Source: Psychrobacter arenosus (GTDB taxonomy: Bacteria > Pseudomonadota > Gammaproteobacteria > Pseudomonadales > Moraxellaceae). From it: DNA of 64,000 nt. The translations under genes and the position numbers were made by a program. A model generated the notes under the pieces. It was not told the origin of the DNA. It ran no database searches and saw nothing but the letters and a program-made list of their open reading frames with translations. Position 1 is the stretch's first letter; every line of letters starts with the position of its first letter. Below are positions 43,800 to 54,740 of this stretch, in pieces. Where the stretch lies: the NCBI RefSeq assembly GCF_904848165.1, contig NZ_LR884459.1, forward strand, positions 1,798,001-1,862,000, written 5' to 3'.

Positions 43800-46109
43800 T
43801 TAGCGATCAGCTATATTTTTACTAAAAAATATTTTGCTTATAACCTTAGCAGATTTTTTTTCTGAGTCTGCAAAAAACCTTTTAGGGTCTTTACGAAGCT
43901 TCTTTAATAATCGCTTGGCTCTGTCCGGATTCAAGACCGTGGGCTTTCCAATAGGCACAGTTTTATTTATACCTATATTATTACCTTTTTTGATTATTTT
44001 CTCTGATGAAGTCATTATTACATTTGAACTGCTATTTAGTTTAGTATCTTTATTTTCACTGTCATATATATTCAAATGCAACTTAGCTGCAGCATACGAC
44101 TTCGGTTGTATCTTAAACTCTTCCTTTACTAACCTAGAATTAAAAATCGGTCTCTCATAATTAAATATATAAAAATTCATCGAATCATAAGCATGGCTTT
44201 TTCTGTCACCAAAGTCTTTAATTGTCGAATTAGCTTTTGCAAAAGAATACTTATAAAAAAGCAACCAGGCATACAATGTATTTATATCTTGGATGTGTGG
44301 TTTGACTAGAAGTCCAGCCTTTAAAAAGTCCATTGCATCATTAAAGCTTTGTGCCTTTTGTCCATATTTTTCTAGTCTATTATAATAAGCATTTCCTACA
44401 GTTATTATTGGCTTCTCATGAGCTAAAGCTAACAATCCTACTCCACTATTGTAACAAACAACACAATCTGCTATATCTAATAATGTATGGATGTTATCAG
44501 ATTTATCACATTGTATAACCTTAGAATTAAACTGGTATTGTTCTTTAGAAAGTGGATGTGTTTTTACAATAAAAATCCAGTTGTCTATATTTGCATTAAA
44601 GGATTGAAGTTGATCTTGAAAGATTTTATATTTTTGATAACCATAAGTGTAGAAATTAACAGCCATATCATCAGACAATTGAAGTGGAATAAAGCAAACT
44701 TTCTTCCCTTCAATTATATTTTGGTATTTATCCATAGTTGATTGATACGACCCTAAAGCCTCAAGCGTTTCATTACCACTTACAAGAGATTCAAGATACT
44801 CATCTGTAACTTTAGACTGCTCTTCTGTTGGAATAAAATCAATTAATTTATCACTCCAATCGGGATCATTATAAGCTACATCTTCAGCATAATAGAAAGA
44901 ATTAGGCAAGCCACCACGTTCTATTGTAATTATTTTTACATTGTTAATCCTTGCATTATGTACAAAATCTGAGAACTCACGATGTGATTTCATATAAGGA
45001 TTAAATATAGCAATTGCATCATAATCTTCTAAATTATACCATTTGTCTGTTGTATACAATTCTAACTTATATCCAGCTAATCTTAATGGTATAAACATAT
45101 CATATTGATCTACATGCTTCAGTAAAATCAGTGCCTTTTTCTCTCTTTTCATCCAATCCTGGTTAATCAGTTGTCTTTTATCTTCATAAAAGCATTTTAC
45201 TGCTTCATTAAATATATTTCTTTTCCAGTCATTAGACTTGACCCAAGTCGATTGGACAGGTTTTTCATGATGAATATGAGCAATTCTTAAACCACTTAAT
45301 TCGGCTAAAATATTGACACTTTCGAATAGTCTTCTAAAACCCTTATATGTTTTAGCACCTGAATAATAGAAGTCTCTTAACGGGCTATAATAATCTTTCC
45401 AGTACTCAGCCGGTAAATGTACTTTACGAGATAAGAAATTCCATCTTAATAAAAATTCGAAATCTTCAGAGCCATGACCTCTGAAGCTCTCATTATAGCC
45501 ACCTATAAGAGAGAAATACTCCTTATGGGCCAAGAAAATATTTGAATATGGTGCTACAAAATCAGAATGCTTGCCCTTTTCTGATACAATAGATTTATTA
45601 GTTATATATTCTATAAATTTACTTTTTTCATTATCATTTTCTATATTCAAAAACTCTTCGGAATATTGAGCATTGATATGATAAACTGGCAGATTAATCA
45701 TCATGTCATGGATACGTGAAAATTCGATAGAGTTTGCGAAATCTACTATATTCTTAAACATTTCTTTTTTATAAAAGCAGTCAATGTCATTAAAAAACAC
45801 ATAATCTGTTTCTATATGTTCTATCGCACGATTTCGAGCAATAGCTGGGCTAAAAGTTCCATAATCATCATAAACTACTAATTTAGCTTTATTTTTATTA
45901 CATATTTCTTTAATTATTTTTGAGTATTTCCCCTGCGAACCAAAATCTAGGATTAATACTTGCGGCATTGGATCCCAGTATTTAGTCATATCATCTAGTC
46001 TTTGAATAGCATACTCATTCAGTTCATGTATTCTAACGGCTAGTACCATTGTTATTTGATTAACTTCAACAGCTCTCTTACTATTTAATTTTGTTAGTAC
46101 TTCGTACAT
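43800..46109 (-). CDS. Two-part glycosyltransferase: GT-A module plus KpsC/S-like module (candidate capsule polymerase)
   Basis: A 769-residue protein. The N-terminal module (about 20-290) looks like a GT-A inverting transferase: TMVLAVRIHELNEYAIQRL, a DxD in FFNDIDCFYK, and FRGHGSEDFEFLLRW as in Glyco_transf_7C/chondroitin-polymerase-type enzymes. A linker with HIHHEKPVQSTW follows. The C-terminal half (about 330-640) resembles the KpsC/KpsS fold, with IFIVKTHPLSKEQY and NSGVGLLALAHEKPIITVG, comparable to motifs in the KpsC-like protein at 39982. The last 100 residues are basic, ending in a KRLLKKLRKDPKRFF helix, possibly membrane-associated. AAAGG lies 7-8 bases before the ATG at 46109; the frame from 46124 begins upstream of it. 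Strongly A+T-rich, suggesting horizontal transfer. Confidence 0.75.
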   Translation of the reverse strand: MYEVLTKLNSKRAVEVNQITMVLAVRIHELNEYAIQRLDDMTKYWDPMPQVLILDFGSQGKYSKIIKEICNKNKAKLVVYDDYGTFSPAIARNRAIEHIETDYVFFNDIDCFYKKEMFKNIVDFANSIEFSRIHDMMINLPVYHINAQYSEEFLNIENDNEKSKFIEYITNKSIVSEKGKHSDFVAPYSNIFLAHKEYFSLIGGYNESFRGHGSEDFEFLLRWNFLSRKVHLPAEYWKDYYSPLRDFYYSGAKTYKGFRRLFESVNILAELSGLRIAHIHHEKPVQSTWVKSNDWKRNIFNEAVKCFYEDKRQLINQDWMKREKKALILLKHVDQYDMFIPLRLAGYKLELYTTDKWYNLEDYDAIAIFNPYMKSHREFSDFVHNARINNVKIITIERGGLPNSFYYAEDVAYNDPDWSDKLIDFIPTEEQSKVTDEYLESLVSGNETLEALGSYQSTMDKYQNIIEGKKVCFIPLQLSDDMAVNFYTYGYQKYKIFQDQLQSFNANIDNWIFIVKTHPLSKEQYQFNSKVIQCDKSDNIHTLLDIADCVVCYNSGVGLLALAHEKPIITVGNAYYNRLEKYGQKAQSFNDAMDFLKAGLLVKPHIQDINTLYAWLLFYKYSFAKANSTIKDFGDRKSHAYDSMNFYIFNYERPIFNSRLVKEEFKIQPKSYAAAKLHLNIYDSENKDTKLNSSSNVIMTSSEKIIKKGNNIGINKTVPIGKPTVLNPDRAKRLLKKLRKDPKRFFADSEKKSAKVISKIFFSKNIADR

Positions 46110-46296
46110 TTGTACACCTTTCAATTAACTGATATATAGAATTAACTTGAAGATAATAATCTATCAATGGATAAATTTTAGATTAATCCAAGAACCTTAA
46201 TTTAGAAACTTGAGCCTAACTCACAATATAAAATCAAATATTATGTATAAGTTTATAACTACACTTGTCTTAAGCACTTAATAAATAGTGATTCAG

Positions 46297-46326
46297 AAAA
46301 AAACACCCCATTATAGGGGTGTTTTT
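46297..46326 (-). terminator. Terminator after sucD
   Basis: CACCCC (46304-46309) pairs with GGGGTG (46316-46321) around a 6-nt loop, with flanking A/T tracts that extend the stem. It ends sucCD transcription before the glycan genes. Confidence 0.92.
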
Positions 46327-46377
46327 GTTGGGTTATCAAGGCACTATTACCTTAACGGTACTATATAACAGTTGAGA

Positions 46378-47253
46378 CTACCAACCAGTTACTTCTTTCA
46401 GTTTCTCACCGATTTTAGATGGGTCACGCGTGTAAGCGATACCAGCATCTTCAAACGCTTTGAATTTCTCTTCAGCAGTACCTTGACCACCAGAGATGAT
46501 GGCGCCAGCATGGCCCATACGTTTGCCTTTAGGCGCAGTTACACCAGCGATGTAACCGATAACTGGCTTAGTTACGTGCTCTTTGATATAAGCAGCCGCT
46601 TCTTCTTCAGCAGTACCACCAATCTCACCGATTAACACGATAGCTTCAGTTTGTGGATCTTCTTGGAACAGTTTTAAGCAATCGATCTGGTTCATACCTG
46701 GGATTGGATCACCACCGATACCGATACAAGTCGACTGACCAAAGCCAAGCTTAGTCGTTTGAGCTACCGCTTCATAAGTCAAAGTACCAGAGCGTGAGAT
46801 GATGCCCACTTTACCTGGTAAATGGATGTGGCCTGGCATGATGCCGATTTTGCACTGACCTGGAGTGATGACTCCTGGGCAGTTAGGACCGACCATTCTT
46901 ACGCCATCAGCTTCTTCGATGTAACGCTTCGCTTTCAACATATCTAGCGTAGGCACGCCTTCAGTGATGACCACGATTAGCTTCACACCAGCATCGACCG
47001 CTTCGATGATTGAATCTAGTACGAATGGTGCAGGTACATAGATAACACTAGCGTCAGCTTGAGTAGCTGCCATAGCTTCAGACATAGTGTTGAAGACTGG
47101 TAAACCTAAGTGCGTTTGACCACCTTTACCTGGGGTTACGCCGCCGACTACTTTCGTGCCGTATTCGATCGCTTGCTCAGAATGGAAAGTACCGTTTTTA
47201 CCGGTGAAACCTTGCACCAATACTTTGGTGTCTTTGTCGATTAATACACTCAT
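46378..47253 (-). CDS. sucD: Succinyl-CoA synthetase alpha subunit
   Basis: A 291-residue subunit carrying the phosphohistidine in [18 protein letters not shown] and the CoA-binding Rossmann motif [40 protein letters not shown] is also typical. With SucC it converts succinyl-CoA to succinate with nucleotide triphosphate formation. AGGAG is 6 bases before the ATG. It is 128 bp downstream of sucC. Confidence 0.97.
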   Translation of the reverse strand: MSVLIDKDTKVLVQGFTGKNGTFHSEQAIEYGTKVVGGVTPGKGGQTHLGLPVFNTMSEAMAATQADASVIYVPAPFVLDSIIEAVDAGVKLIVVITEGVPTLDMLKAKRYIEEADGVRMVGPNCPGVITPGQCKIGIMPGHIHLPGKVGIISRSGTLTYEAVAQTTKLGFGQSTCIGIGGDPIPGMNQIDCLKLFQEDPQTEAIVLIGEIGGTAEEEAAAYIKEHVTKPVIGYIAGVTAPKGKRMGHAGAIISGGQGTAEEKFKAFEDAGIAYTRDPSKIGEKLKEVTGW

Positions 47254-47381
47254 TTATAACTCCTGATTGGTTGCCCCGCCTTTATCTCGGTCGAGGCTTA
47301 TATGTTCTATTAATAGCGTGACTTCATCCATGCATAACCCTAAAAATAAGGGCTAGCATCGATATAAAAGCGGGCTATTAA

Positions 47382-48548
47382 TTAAGCTTTAACGGCATCA
47401 ACAATTTTCTGTGCAGCGTCAGATAGGCCTTGAGCTGAGATGATTTTCACATCAGATTTTTCTAATAGCTCTGCGCCTAGCTCAGCGTTGTTACCTTCTA
47501 AACGCACAACTACAGGTACTTTGACGTCGACTTCTTTAACGGCTGCAATGATAGCTTCAGCAATCATGTCACAACGTACGATACCGCCGAAGATGTTGAT
47601 TAGGACACCCTCTACGCTGCTGTCTTCAAGGATAATTTTGAAGGCTTCAACAACGCGATCTTTAGTAGCCCCGCCGCCAACGTCTAGGAAGTTAGCTGGC
47701 TTGCCGCCATACAGTTTAATGATGTCCATAGTGGCCATAGCAAGACCGGCACCGTTAACCATACAACCGATATTACCTTCTAGGGCAACATAGTTAAGAT
47801 CAAATTCAGCTGCTTTTAGCTCACGCTCATTTTCCTGTGAAGGATCATGCAATTTAGCGATTTCTGGTAGACGATATAAGGCGTTTGAATCCACACCGAT
47901 TTTGCCGTCAACACAAGCCAATTCGCCATTTTCGCGTACCGCTAGTGGGTTGATTTCGATCATTTCGAAATCGTTGTCCATAAACGCTTGGTAAGCACCG
48001 CTCATTAATTTAACGAACTGGTTGATTTGCTTGCCTTCTAGACCTAGTTTAAACGCGACTTCACGCGCTTGGTAAGGCTGAAGACCTACCAATGGATCTA
48101 CAGTGATGCTAAAGATTTTTTCTGGCGTTTCTTCTGCCACTTTTTCAATCTCAACACCGCCTTCAGTAGATGCCATGAAGGTTACGCGACGCGTAGCACG
48201 GTCAACGACAGCACCAAGGTACAATTCAGTTTGTACTGGGTACATATCTTCTGCAACTAGTACGAATTTAACCGGTTGGCCTTCAGCATCCGTTTGATAC
48301 GTTACTAGGTTGGTACCGATCAATTCTTCAGCGATTTGCTTAGCTTCTTCACGAGTCTTAGCAATCTTTACACCGCCAGCCTTACCACGGCCACCAGCAT
48401 GTACCTGAGCTTTGATAACGGCCATATCAGTTGGGGTTTTATCAAAAGCAGCAGCGGCTTCATCACCACTATGAGCAATGATACCTTTCTGGATTGGCAA
48501 GCCATAGCTGGCTAGCAATTCTTTAGCTTGGTATTCATGTAAATTCAT
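47382..48548 (-). CDS. sucC: Succinyl-CoA synthetase beta subunit
   Basis: A 388-residue subunit with an N-terminal ATP-grasp domain ([35 protein letters not shown]) and a C-terminal ligase domain ([30 protein letters not shown]). It has the usual length. AAGGAA precedes the ATG. It is separated from lpd by 365 bp that include a large stem-loop. Confidence 0.97.
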   Translation of the reverse strand: MNLHEYQAKELLASYGLPIQKGIIAHSGDEAAAAFDKTPTDMAVIKAQVHAGGRGKAGGVKIAKTREEAKQIAEELIGTNLVTYQTDAEGQPVKFVLVAEDMYPVQTELYLGAVVDRATRRVTFMASTEGGVEIEKVAEETPEKIFSITVDPLVGLQPYQAREVAFKLGLEGKQINQFVKLMSGAYQAFMDNDFEMIEINPLAVRENGELACVDGKIGVDSNALYRLPEIAKLHDPSQENERELKAAEFDLNYVALEGNIGCMVNGAGLAMATMDIIKLYGGKPANFLDVGGGATKDRVVEAFKIILEDSSVEGVLINIFGGIVRCDMIAEAIIAAVKEVDVKVPVVVRLEGNNAELGAELLEKSDVKIISAQGLSDAAQKIVDAVKA

Positions 48549-48913
48549 GGACTATTTCCTTATTGTTAACATAAGCAAAATCAGAGTAATAAAAACTGAT
48601 GAGCACTTAGCTGCTAAAGAGTAGTCAATTAACAGAGCTGCTAATTAACCGCTCAGCACAACCATATAATATAGGCGCAATCACCGCGCTATACTCTTGG
48701 ATTCACTTATAAAAATTAAACAGAATAATAAATTACCTTCCGTAGCCAACAGCCGCTAGCTAAATCGTAGCCTAGTTGTCTAGCTGATGTTGGATCTAGA
48801 GTTAGCAATAACACGTTAAATCAATAGGTTCATTGACTAGTACATACGGCAAGCACCACTGGCGCTATAATTAAGCGTCATTATAGCCGATAGCCAGTGG
48901 CTCATTCTAAAAA
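48549..48913. other. Intercistronic region lpd-sucC
   Basis: About 365 bp without a gene. It carries the inverted repeat described at 48856-48900 next to the lpd stop and otherwise unremarkable A+T-rich sequence that may include a sucCD promoter. Confidence 0.55.
48856..48900. repeat. Large interrupted inverted repeat between lpd and sucC
   Basis: Left arm CCACTGGCGCTATAAT (48856-48871). Right arm ATTATAGC (48880-48887), a 5-base insertion, then GCCAGTGG (48893-48900). As mRNA this gives two stacked 8-bp helices with a 5-nt bulge and an 8-nt loop, 13 bases after the lpd stop. No T-run follows on the minus strand, so it is not a standard terminator. Confidence 0.8.
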
Positions 48914-50365
48914 CTATTTACGTTTTTTACGCTGAATCGCATGGATAGCACGGCCATCTGCTGATAGCGCTGCTTCATGGACCGCTTCAGAGATGGTTGG
49001 ATGCGCAAACGTCATTAACTGAAGGTCTTCGATGCTAGAAACGAATTCCATCGCAATCATACCTTGGTGGACGATATCGCCCGCACCAGCTGAGATAGCA
49101 TGCATACCGAGTAAACGGTCTGTTTTCGCATCGGCAACAACTTTGATTGAACCCTGGCCTTCGCCTTGCGCTAGGGCACGACCGTTGGCCGCTAGACTGA
49201 ATGAACCGGTCTTCACTTCATAACCTTGGGCTTGTGCGTCTTGCTCAGTCAAACCTACCCAAGCGATTTCTGGATGCGTATAAATAACGTTGATGATCGT
49301 GTCGTAGTTTACCTGGGGTTTTTCACCATGGATGCGCTCAACCGCCATCATACCCTCTTCCATCGCTTTATGCGCTAGCATTGGGCCCCGGACCAAATCA
49401 CCAATAGCATAGACGCCATCTAGATTGGTTTTACATTGCTCGTTGACGTCCACTAGACCGCGTTCAGTCAATTGGATACCACAGTCATCCGCTAATAATT
49501 TTTCAGAGTAAGCACGACGACCAACACAAACGATTAATTTATCGAAAGTTTCTTCAGCAGCTTCGCCGCCTTTTTCGCTAGTCACAACCACTTGGCCATC
49601 TTTCACTTCAGCGTTGGTGACTTTCGTATTTACGCGAATGTCTAAGCCTTGTTTCTTCAGGATTTTACCGGCTTCTTTAGCAATTTCTTTATCGGCAGCT
49701 GCTAGGAATTCTGGAAGTGCTTCATACACCACTACTTCAGAGCCTAGACGACGCCAAACTGAGCCCAATTCTAGACCGATAACGCCCGCACCAATTACAC
49801 CTAAACGCTTAGGGACTTCGGTGAAGTCTAGTGCGCCAGTCGAATCAACGATATGCTCGCCGTCTGTTTTCGCAACAGGAATATCAATCGGTACTGAGCC
49901 CGCGGCTAAGATAACGTATTTAGCAGTGATCGTAGTTTCAGCTTCGTCGGCAAGTGCAGTGAATTTAACTTTCTTGTCATCGCCTTTACCGTCAAGCAAT
50001 GTGCCCCAACCTTGTAGCCAGTCTACGCCATTGCCTTTTAGCAACATAGCGACACCGCCAGTAAGTTGTTTCACGATGCCTTCTTTACGCTCAAGCATTT
50101 TAGCGATATCGATGTTGACATCACCCGTAGTGATACCGTGGTCGCCCAACTCGTGCTTGGCAGACTCATAACGATGTGAGCTGTCTAGCAAAGCTTTTGA
50201 AGGGATACAACCGACGTTTAAGCAAGTACCGCCAAGGGCTGGCTCGCCTTTATAAACCCGTTTTTCGATACAAGCTACGCTCATACCCAATTGGCCGGCG
50301 CGGATAGCAGCTTCATAACCACCTGGACCACCGCCAATAACGACTAAATCATAACTATCTTTCAT
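48914..50365 (-). CDS. lpd: Dihydrolipoyl dehydrogenase (E3)
   Basis: A 483-residue flavoprotein that re-oxidises dihydrolipoamide with NAD+ for 2-oxoglutarate dehydrogenase. It has the FAD motif [20 protein letters not shown], redox disulfide [16 protein letters not shown] motif [20 protein letters not shown] and the C-terminal HAHPTxSE-type base region ([17 protein letters not shown]). It is 94 bp after sucB. Confidence 0.97.
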   Translation of the reverse strand: MKDSYDLVVIGGGPGGYEAAIRAGQLGMSVACIEKRVYKGEPALGGTCLNVGCIPSKALLDSSHRYESAKHELGDHGITTGDVNIDIAKMLERKEGIVKQLTGGVAMLLKGNGVDWLQGWGTLLDGKGDDKKVKFTALADEAETTITAKYVILAAGSVPIDIPVAKTDGEHIVDSTGALDFTEVPKRLGVIGAGVIGLELGSVWRRLGSEVVVYEALPEFLAAADKEIAKEAGKILKKQGLDIRVNTKVTNAEVKDGQVVVTSEKGGEAAEETFDKLIVCVGRRAYSEKLLADDCGIQLTERGLVDVNEQCKTNLDGVYAIGDLVRGPMLAHKAMEEGMMAVERIHGEKPQVNYDTIINVIYTHPEIAWVGLTEQDAQAQGYEVKTGSFSLAANGRALAQGEGQGSIKVVADAKTDRLLGMHAISAGAGDIVHQGMIAMEFVSSIEDLQLMTFAHPTISEAVHEAALSADGRAIHAIQRKKRK

Positions 50366-50459
50366 AGTTTTACCTATTATTAATAAGAATAAAAAATAAT
50401 TGAACCCGCATTAATGCAAAAAGCTTGTATCGATTGTCGCCGATACAAGCCTTAGGACC

Positions 50460-51692
50460 TTATAGGTCAAGTAGTAATAAGGTGGGGTCTTCGACCAATT
50501 CTTTGATGGTGACTAAGAACTGTACCGCATCTTTACCATCAATCATTCTATGGTCATAAGATAGGGCTAAGTACATCATGGGTAGAATAACCACTTCGCC
50601 GTTGACCGCCATAGGACGCTCATTGATAGCGTGCATTCCTAAGATAGCCGTTTGCGGAGCGTTTAGGATAGGCGTTGACATTAATGAGCCAAACACACCA
50701 CCATTAGTAATAGTGAAAGTACCACCGGTCATATCATCCAGCGATAATTTACCATCGCGTGCTTTACCCGCAAAGTCACGGATACCGCCTTCCACATCGG
50801 CCATGCTCATACGGTCAGTATCACGTAGAACAGGTACGAATAGACCACGGTCTGAAGATACAGCTACACCGATATCGTAGTAACCATGATAAACAATGTC
50901 ATCACCGTCGATAGAAGCGTTCACCGCTGGGAAGCGTTTTAGGGCTTCAGTAGCCGCTTTGACGAATAAAGACATAAAGCCAAGACGCGTGCCATGACGC
51001 TTCTCAAATTGGTCTTTATACTTAGCGCGCATGTCCATTAATGGCTTCATGTTCACTTCGTTAAACGTGGTTAGCATCGCTGTTTCTTGCGTTACTGACA
51101 ATAGACGCTCAGCCACACGCTTACGCAGACGAGTCATTGGCACACGTTTTTCAGTACGCTCACCTACAGACTCTGCTACAGGACGACCGCTGTCTGATTT
51201 GATAGAAGCATCCGCTTTTAGTTTTGGACTAGCCATATCTGATTTAGTCACACGACCGTCACGACCACTGCCTTCAACAGCTTTAGGATCGACACCAGAC
51301 TCTTTCGCCGCTTTACGAACTGCTGGGCTTTGGTCTTTATGGTCTTGCTCGCTGTCGCTTGGTGCAGCGGCTTGCTTAGGTTCACCACCATCAGCAGCTT
51401 GCTTAGGAGCCGCTTCTGCGCTGTCTTCTTTAGCAGCAGGAGCGTCACTGGCGGTAGCACCGGCTTCAAACTCACCGATAACTTCGTCAGATAAAACCAC
51501 GTCGTCCACTTGCTTAACAATTTTGGTCACGACACCATTGTCTGGGGCAACTACTTCTAGTACAACTTTATCAGTTTCGATTTCAGCTAGGACGTCATCA
51601 CGATTGACTTGATCGCCTTCGCTAACATGCCACTCGACGATGGTACCGTCAGCAACTGACTCTGGAAAAACGGGGGCTTTAATTTCAGCCAT
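50460..51692 (-). CDS. sucB: 2-oxoglutarate dehydrogenase E2 (dihydrolipoyl succinyltransferase)
   Basis: A 410-residue E2. The lipoyl domain carries K42 in [11 protein letters not shown]. An Ala/Pro/Lys linker leads to the E3-binding domain ([20 protein letters not shown], about 113-150), and the catalytic domain ends with [15 protein letters not shown] (active His and Asp). AAGGAG is 7 bases before the ATG at 51692 (MAEIK), so the frame from 51740 is too long. It is about 200 bp after sucA. Confidence 0.96.
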   Translation of the reverse strand: MAEIKAPVFPESVADGTIVEWHVSEGDQVNRDDVLAEIETDKVVLEVVAPDNGVVTKIVKQVDDVVLSDEVIGEFEAGATASDAPAAKEDSAEAAPKQAADGGEPKQAAAPSDSEQDHKDQSPAVRKAAKESGVDPKAVEGSGRDGRVTKSDMASPKLKADASIKSDSGRPVAESVGERTEKRVPMTRLRKRVAERLLSVTQETAMLTTFNEVNMKPLMDMRAKYKDQFEKRHGTRLGFMSLFVKAATEALKRFPAVNASIDGDDIVYHGYYDIGVAVSSDRGLFVPVLRDTDRMSMADVEGGIRDFAGKARDGKLSLDDMTGGTFTITNGGVFGSLMSTPILNAPQTAILGMHAINERPMAVNGEVVILPMMYLALSYDHRMIDGKDAVQFLVTIKELVEDPTLLLLDL

Positions 51693-51842
51693 GGAAGTAC
51701 TCCTTATGATATAGATTCTTATAGGCAATAAATGGGGCAATGAGCGGTAGTAGATGGATAGCAGCTTATAAAATAGCAGCCGCTTACTGACTTAAATACG
51801 GTAAATAACTCATTTAACTGATCGGTCTTAACAGTGGGCGAT

Positions 51843-51873
51843 AAAAGCAACGACCTTAATGATCGTCGCTTTT
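51843..51873 (-). terminator. Imperfect hairpin between sucA and sucB
   Basis: AAAAGCAACGA (51843-51853) pairs with TCGTCGCTTTT (51863-51873) with one mismatch and a 9-nt loop. On the minus strand it is followed by a short T4 run. It may attenuate sucA read-through or protect the sucA 3' end. Confidence 0.5.
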
Positions 51874-51893
51874 AGCCTAAAAATAAGGGTAAA

Positions 51894-54740
51894 TTATACC
51901 AATTGGTCTACGCTGACCCCTAGGCCACCCGCAACCAAATCGCGTTGCTGCTGCGCATGAATTTTCGGCGAGCCAGTAGCTGGTGCAGCAGAAGGCGGAC
52001 GGGCTACCGGATCCATAACTTTTGCACGGGTAGGGTGTGGCACGACAATACGGAACATATGTGGCGCTAAATAGTACCAAGCCCCTTGGTTCAATGGCTC
52101 TTCTTGCGTCCAAACGATTTCTTCAAGATTTGGATACTTTTCAAACTCTTCCATTAAACGTTTTTCTGGCAATGGGTACAGCTGCTCAATACGGGCAATA
52201 GCCACGTGCTCAAGCCCTAGCTCACGACGCTGCTCGAGTAAGTCGTAATAAACCTTACCACCACATAGCACTAGACGCGTCACTTTATCATTGTCACGAG
52301 CATCGACTTCTGGCAATACCGTTTCAAACTTACCATTCGCTAACTCTTCTAGGTTAGAAGTCGCTAACTTATGGCGCAGCAAACTCTTCGGTGACATAAC
52401 CACCAAAGGCTTACGGATAGGACGAACCGCTTGACGACGTAACGCATGGAATATTTGCGCTGGCGTCGTTGGCGTAATGACCTGCATATTGTCTTCAGCA
52501 CACAGCTGTAAGAAACGCTCTAGACGGGCTGATGAATGCTCAGGACCTTGACCTTCAAAGCCATGCGGCAATAGCATGGTTAGACCACAAACGCGCTGCC
52601 ATTTCGTCTCACCACTAGAGATAAACTGGTCGATAACGACTTGGGCACCGTTGACGAAGTCACCAAACTGCGCTTCCCAAACCACTAATGCGTTTGGCAC
52701 AGTCGTCGCATAGCCATATTCAAAGGCTAGTACGGCTTCTTCTGACAACAGCGAGTTATAAGTAGCGAAACGGGCTTGCGTGTCGCTGATATGAGCGAGC
52801 GGCACATACATGCTGCCATCGGTCATATTATACAGTTCGCTATGACGATGAGAGAAAGTACCACGACCCACATCTTCACCAGTGATACGGACTAGATAGT
52901 TTTCTTCCACTAAAGTAGCGTACGCTAAAGTTTCAGCGGCGCCCCAGTTTAATGGCTCTTCGCCCGTTTGCATGGCCAGACGTTGTTCTACAACTTTTTG
53001 CACTTGGCGCTGCAGCTTGTAGCCTTCAGGCAATTCCGCCATACGGCGACCGTACGCCTTGAGTTTTTCGATATCAACGCTGGTGTCCCACTCGTCTTTT
53101 AGCTCATGGCCTAAATAAGGGCTCCAATCGACATACAGGTCCGGGTTGGGCTCACGCACCAACGAGCTAGCCACATACTCGCCTTTGTCCAAAGACTCAC
53201 GGTATTCGTCTTCAAGCTGTTGCTCTACAGTCGCATCAATCACTTTTTCTTCTAAAAGCTTCTGCGCATAAATAGCGCGTGTTGAAGGCAGCTTTTTGAT
53301 GACCGAATACATTAATGGCTGGGTGGCGGATGGCTCATCTGCTTCGTTATGACCGTTACGGCGATAGCAGAATAAGTCGATGACGATGTCTTTATGGAAT
53401 TTCTGACGGTAATCTAACGCCAACTGGGCAACGAATACTACAGACTCAGGATCATCACCATTGACGTGCAAGATAGGCGCGTGCACCATTTTTGCCACAT
53501 CAGTACAGTATTCTGTAGAGCGAGCATCTTCTTGACGGCTGGTGGTGAAACCCACTTGGTTATTAATAACGATATGCAGCGTGCCACCCGTGGTATAAGC
53601 ACGGGTTTGTGACATCTGGAAAGTTTCTTGCACAACGCCCTGACCGGCAAAGGCGGCATCACCATGAATCACGATAGGCAAGACGACGTTACCCGTAGTG
53701 TCATTACGACGCACTTGACGGGCACGGACTGAGCCTTCTAGTACTGGCGAGACAATCTCAAGATGCGAAGGGTTGAAAGCTAAGGCCAAATGCGCCTCGC
53801 CACCTGGCGTCATCACGTTCGAAGAATAGCCGTTATGATATTTAACGTCACCCGACCCTTTGGTCGGTTGAATCTTACCGTCAAACTCATCGAATAGATC
53901 CGCTGGGTTTTTACCTAAGATATTGACCAATAGGTTTAAACGACCACGGTGAGCCATACCGATAACCATTTCTTTGGTACCGCCACTGCCCGCCCGTTGA
54001 ATTAGTTCGTTGATAGCTGGAATAAAGCTCTCACCGCCCTCTAGACCGAAACGTTTCACACCCGTATATTTACGAGCCAAATATTTCTCTAGACCTTCAG
54101 CCGCCGTTAAACGCTCTAAAATGGAACGTTTTTTCTCGTCGTCAAATTTAATGTAGCCTAAGTTTTCTTCTAAATACTGCTCCATCCACTGTTTTTCTTC
54201 AAACGTGGTGACATGCATGTATTCAATACCGATATGACGGCAGTAAACACGCTCCATGATTTCAATGATTTCACGTAGCGGGGCTTGCGTCTTACCTATG
54301 TTTAAATCGCTGGTTGGGAATACGGTATCCAAGTCAGCTTCAGACAGGCCATGAAACTCGAGTTTCAAATCTTCGACTTCAGCACGCGGGTGCAATTTTA
54401 AAGGGTCCAATTGCGCACGGCGATGACCACGGCGACGATAAGCAGAAATAAGCTTTTGCACGCCCATTTGCTTAGGATCAGCACAGTCTGCGCCAGACGC
54501 TGCTGGTGCGGTACCTTTATTGGCGGTTTGATTGCGTGCTAGCAACAAGAACTGGTCTTGAATCGCATTGTGCAGCGCATCATCATCGCTTTTGAATTGC
54601 TCAAAGTAGCTTTGCCATTGGGCATCGACACTGTCCGGGTCGACTAGGTATTGTTCGTAGAGGGATTCTATATAACTGGCATTATCTGCTGACAGCTCAG
54701 TAAGGACAGACGTTCCGACGTCATTAGTGATCGTAGTCAT
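51894..54740 (-). CDS. sucA: 2-oxoglutarate dehydrogenase E1
   Basis: A 948-residue thiamine-diphosphate enzyme decarboxylating 2-oxoglutarate. It has the N-terminal E2-interaction helix (SYIESLYEQYLVDPDSVDAQ), VIGMAHRGRLNLLVNILGK, the ThDP-binding GDAAFAGQGVVQETFQMS, and the C-terminal WGAAETLAYATL, GEDVGRGTFSHRH and LLPHGFEGQGPEHSSARLER. No obvious ribosome site precedes the ATG. It is first in sucA-sucB-lpd. Confidence 0.97.
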   Translation of the reverse strand: MTTITNDVGTSVLTELSADNASYIESLYEQYLVDPDSVDAQWQSYFEQFKSDDDALHNAIQDQFLLLARNQTANKGTAPAASGADCADPKQMGVQKLISAYRRRGHRRAQLDPLKLHPRAEVEDLKLEFHGLSEADLDTVFPTSDLNIGKTQAPLREIIEIMERVYCRHIGIEYMHVTTFEEKQWMEQYLEENLGYIKFDDEKKRSILERLTAAEGLEKYLARKYTGVKRFGLEGGESFIPAINELIQRAGSGGTKEMVIGMAHRGRLNLLVNILGKNPADLFDEFDGKIQPTKGSGDVKYHNGYSSNVMTPGGEAHLALAFNPSHLEIVSPVLEGSVRARQVRRNDTTGNVVLPIVIHGDAAFAGQGVVQETFQMSQTRAYTTGGTLHIVINNQVGFTTSRQEDARSTEYCTDVAKMVHAPILHVNGDDPESVVFVAQLALDYRQKFHKDIVIDLFCYRRNGHNEADEPSATQPLMYSVIKKLPSTRAIYAQKLLEEKVIDATVEQQLEDEYRESLDKGEYVASSLVREPNPDLYVDWSPYLGHELKDEWDTSVDIEKLKAYGRRMAELPEGYKLQRQVQKVVEQRLAMQTGEEPLNWGAAETLAYATLVEENYLVRITGEDVGRGTFSHRHSELYNMTDGSMYVPLAHISDTQARFATYNSLLSEEAVLAFEYGYATTVPNALVVWEAQFGDFVNGAQVVIDQFISSGETKWQRVCGLTMLLPHGFEGQGPEHSSARLERFLQLCAEDNMQVITPTTPAQIFHALRRQAVRPIRKPLVVMSPKSLLRHKLATSNLEELANGKFETVLPEVDARDNDKVTRLVLCGGKVYYDLLEQRRELGLEHVAIARIEQLYPLPEKRLMEEFEKYPNLEEIVWTQEEPLNQGAWYYLAPHMFRIVVPHPTRAKVMDPVARPPSAAPATGSPKIHAQQQRDLVAGGLGVSVDQLV

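Noticed and set aside
49614..50171. Plus-strand frame of 185 codons opposite lpd
   Set aside because: Antisense shadow of a well-conserved gene with no start signal.
51031..51612. Long plus-strand frame (193 codons) opposite sucB
   Set aside because: Ser/Thr/Ala-rich antisense shadow of the sucB linker; sucB itself is unmistakable.
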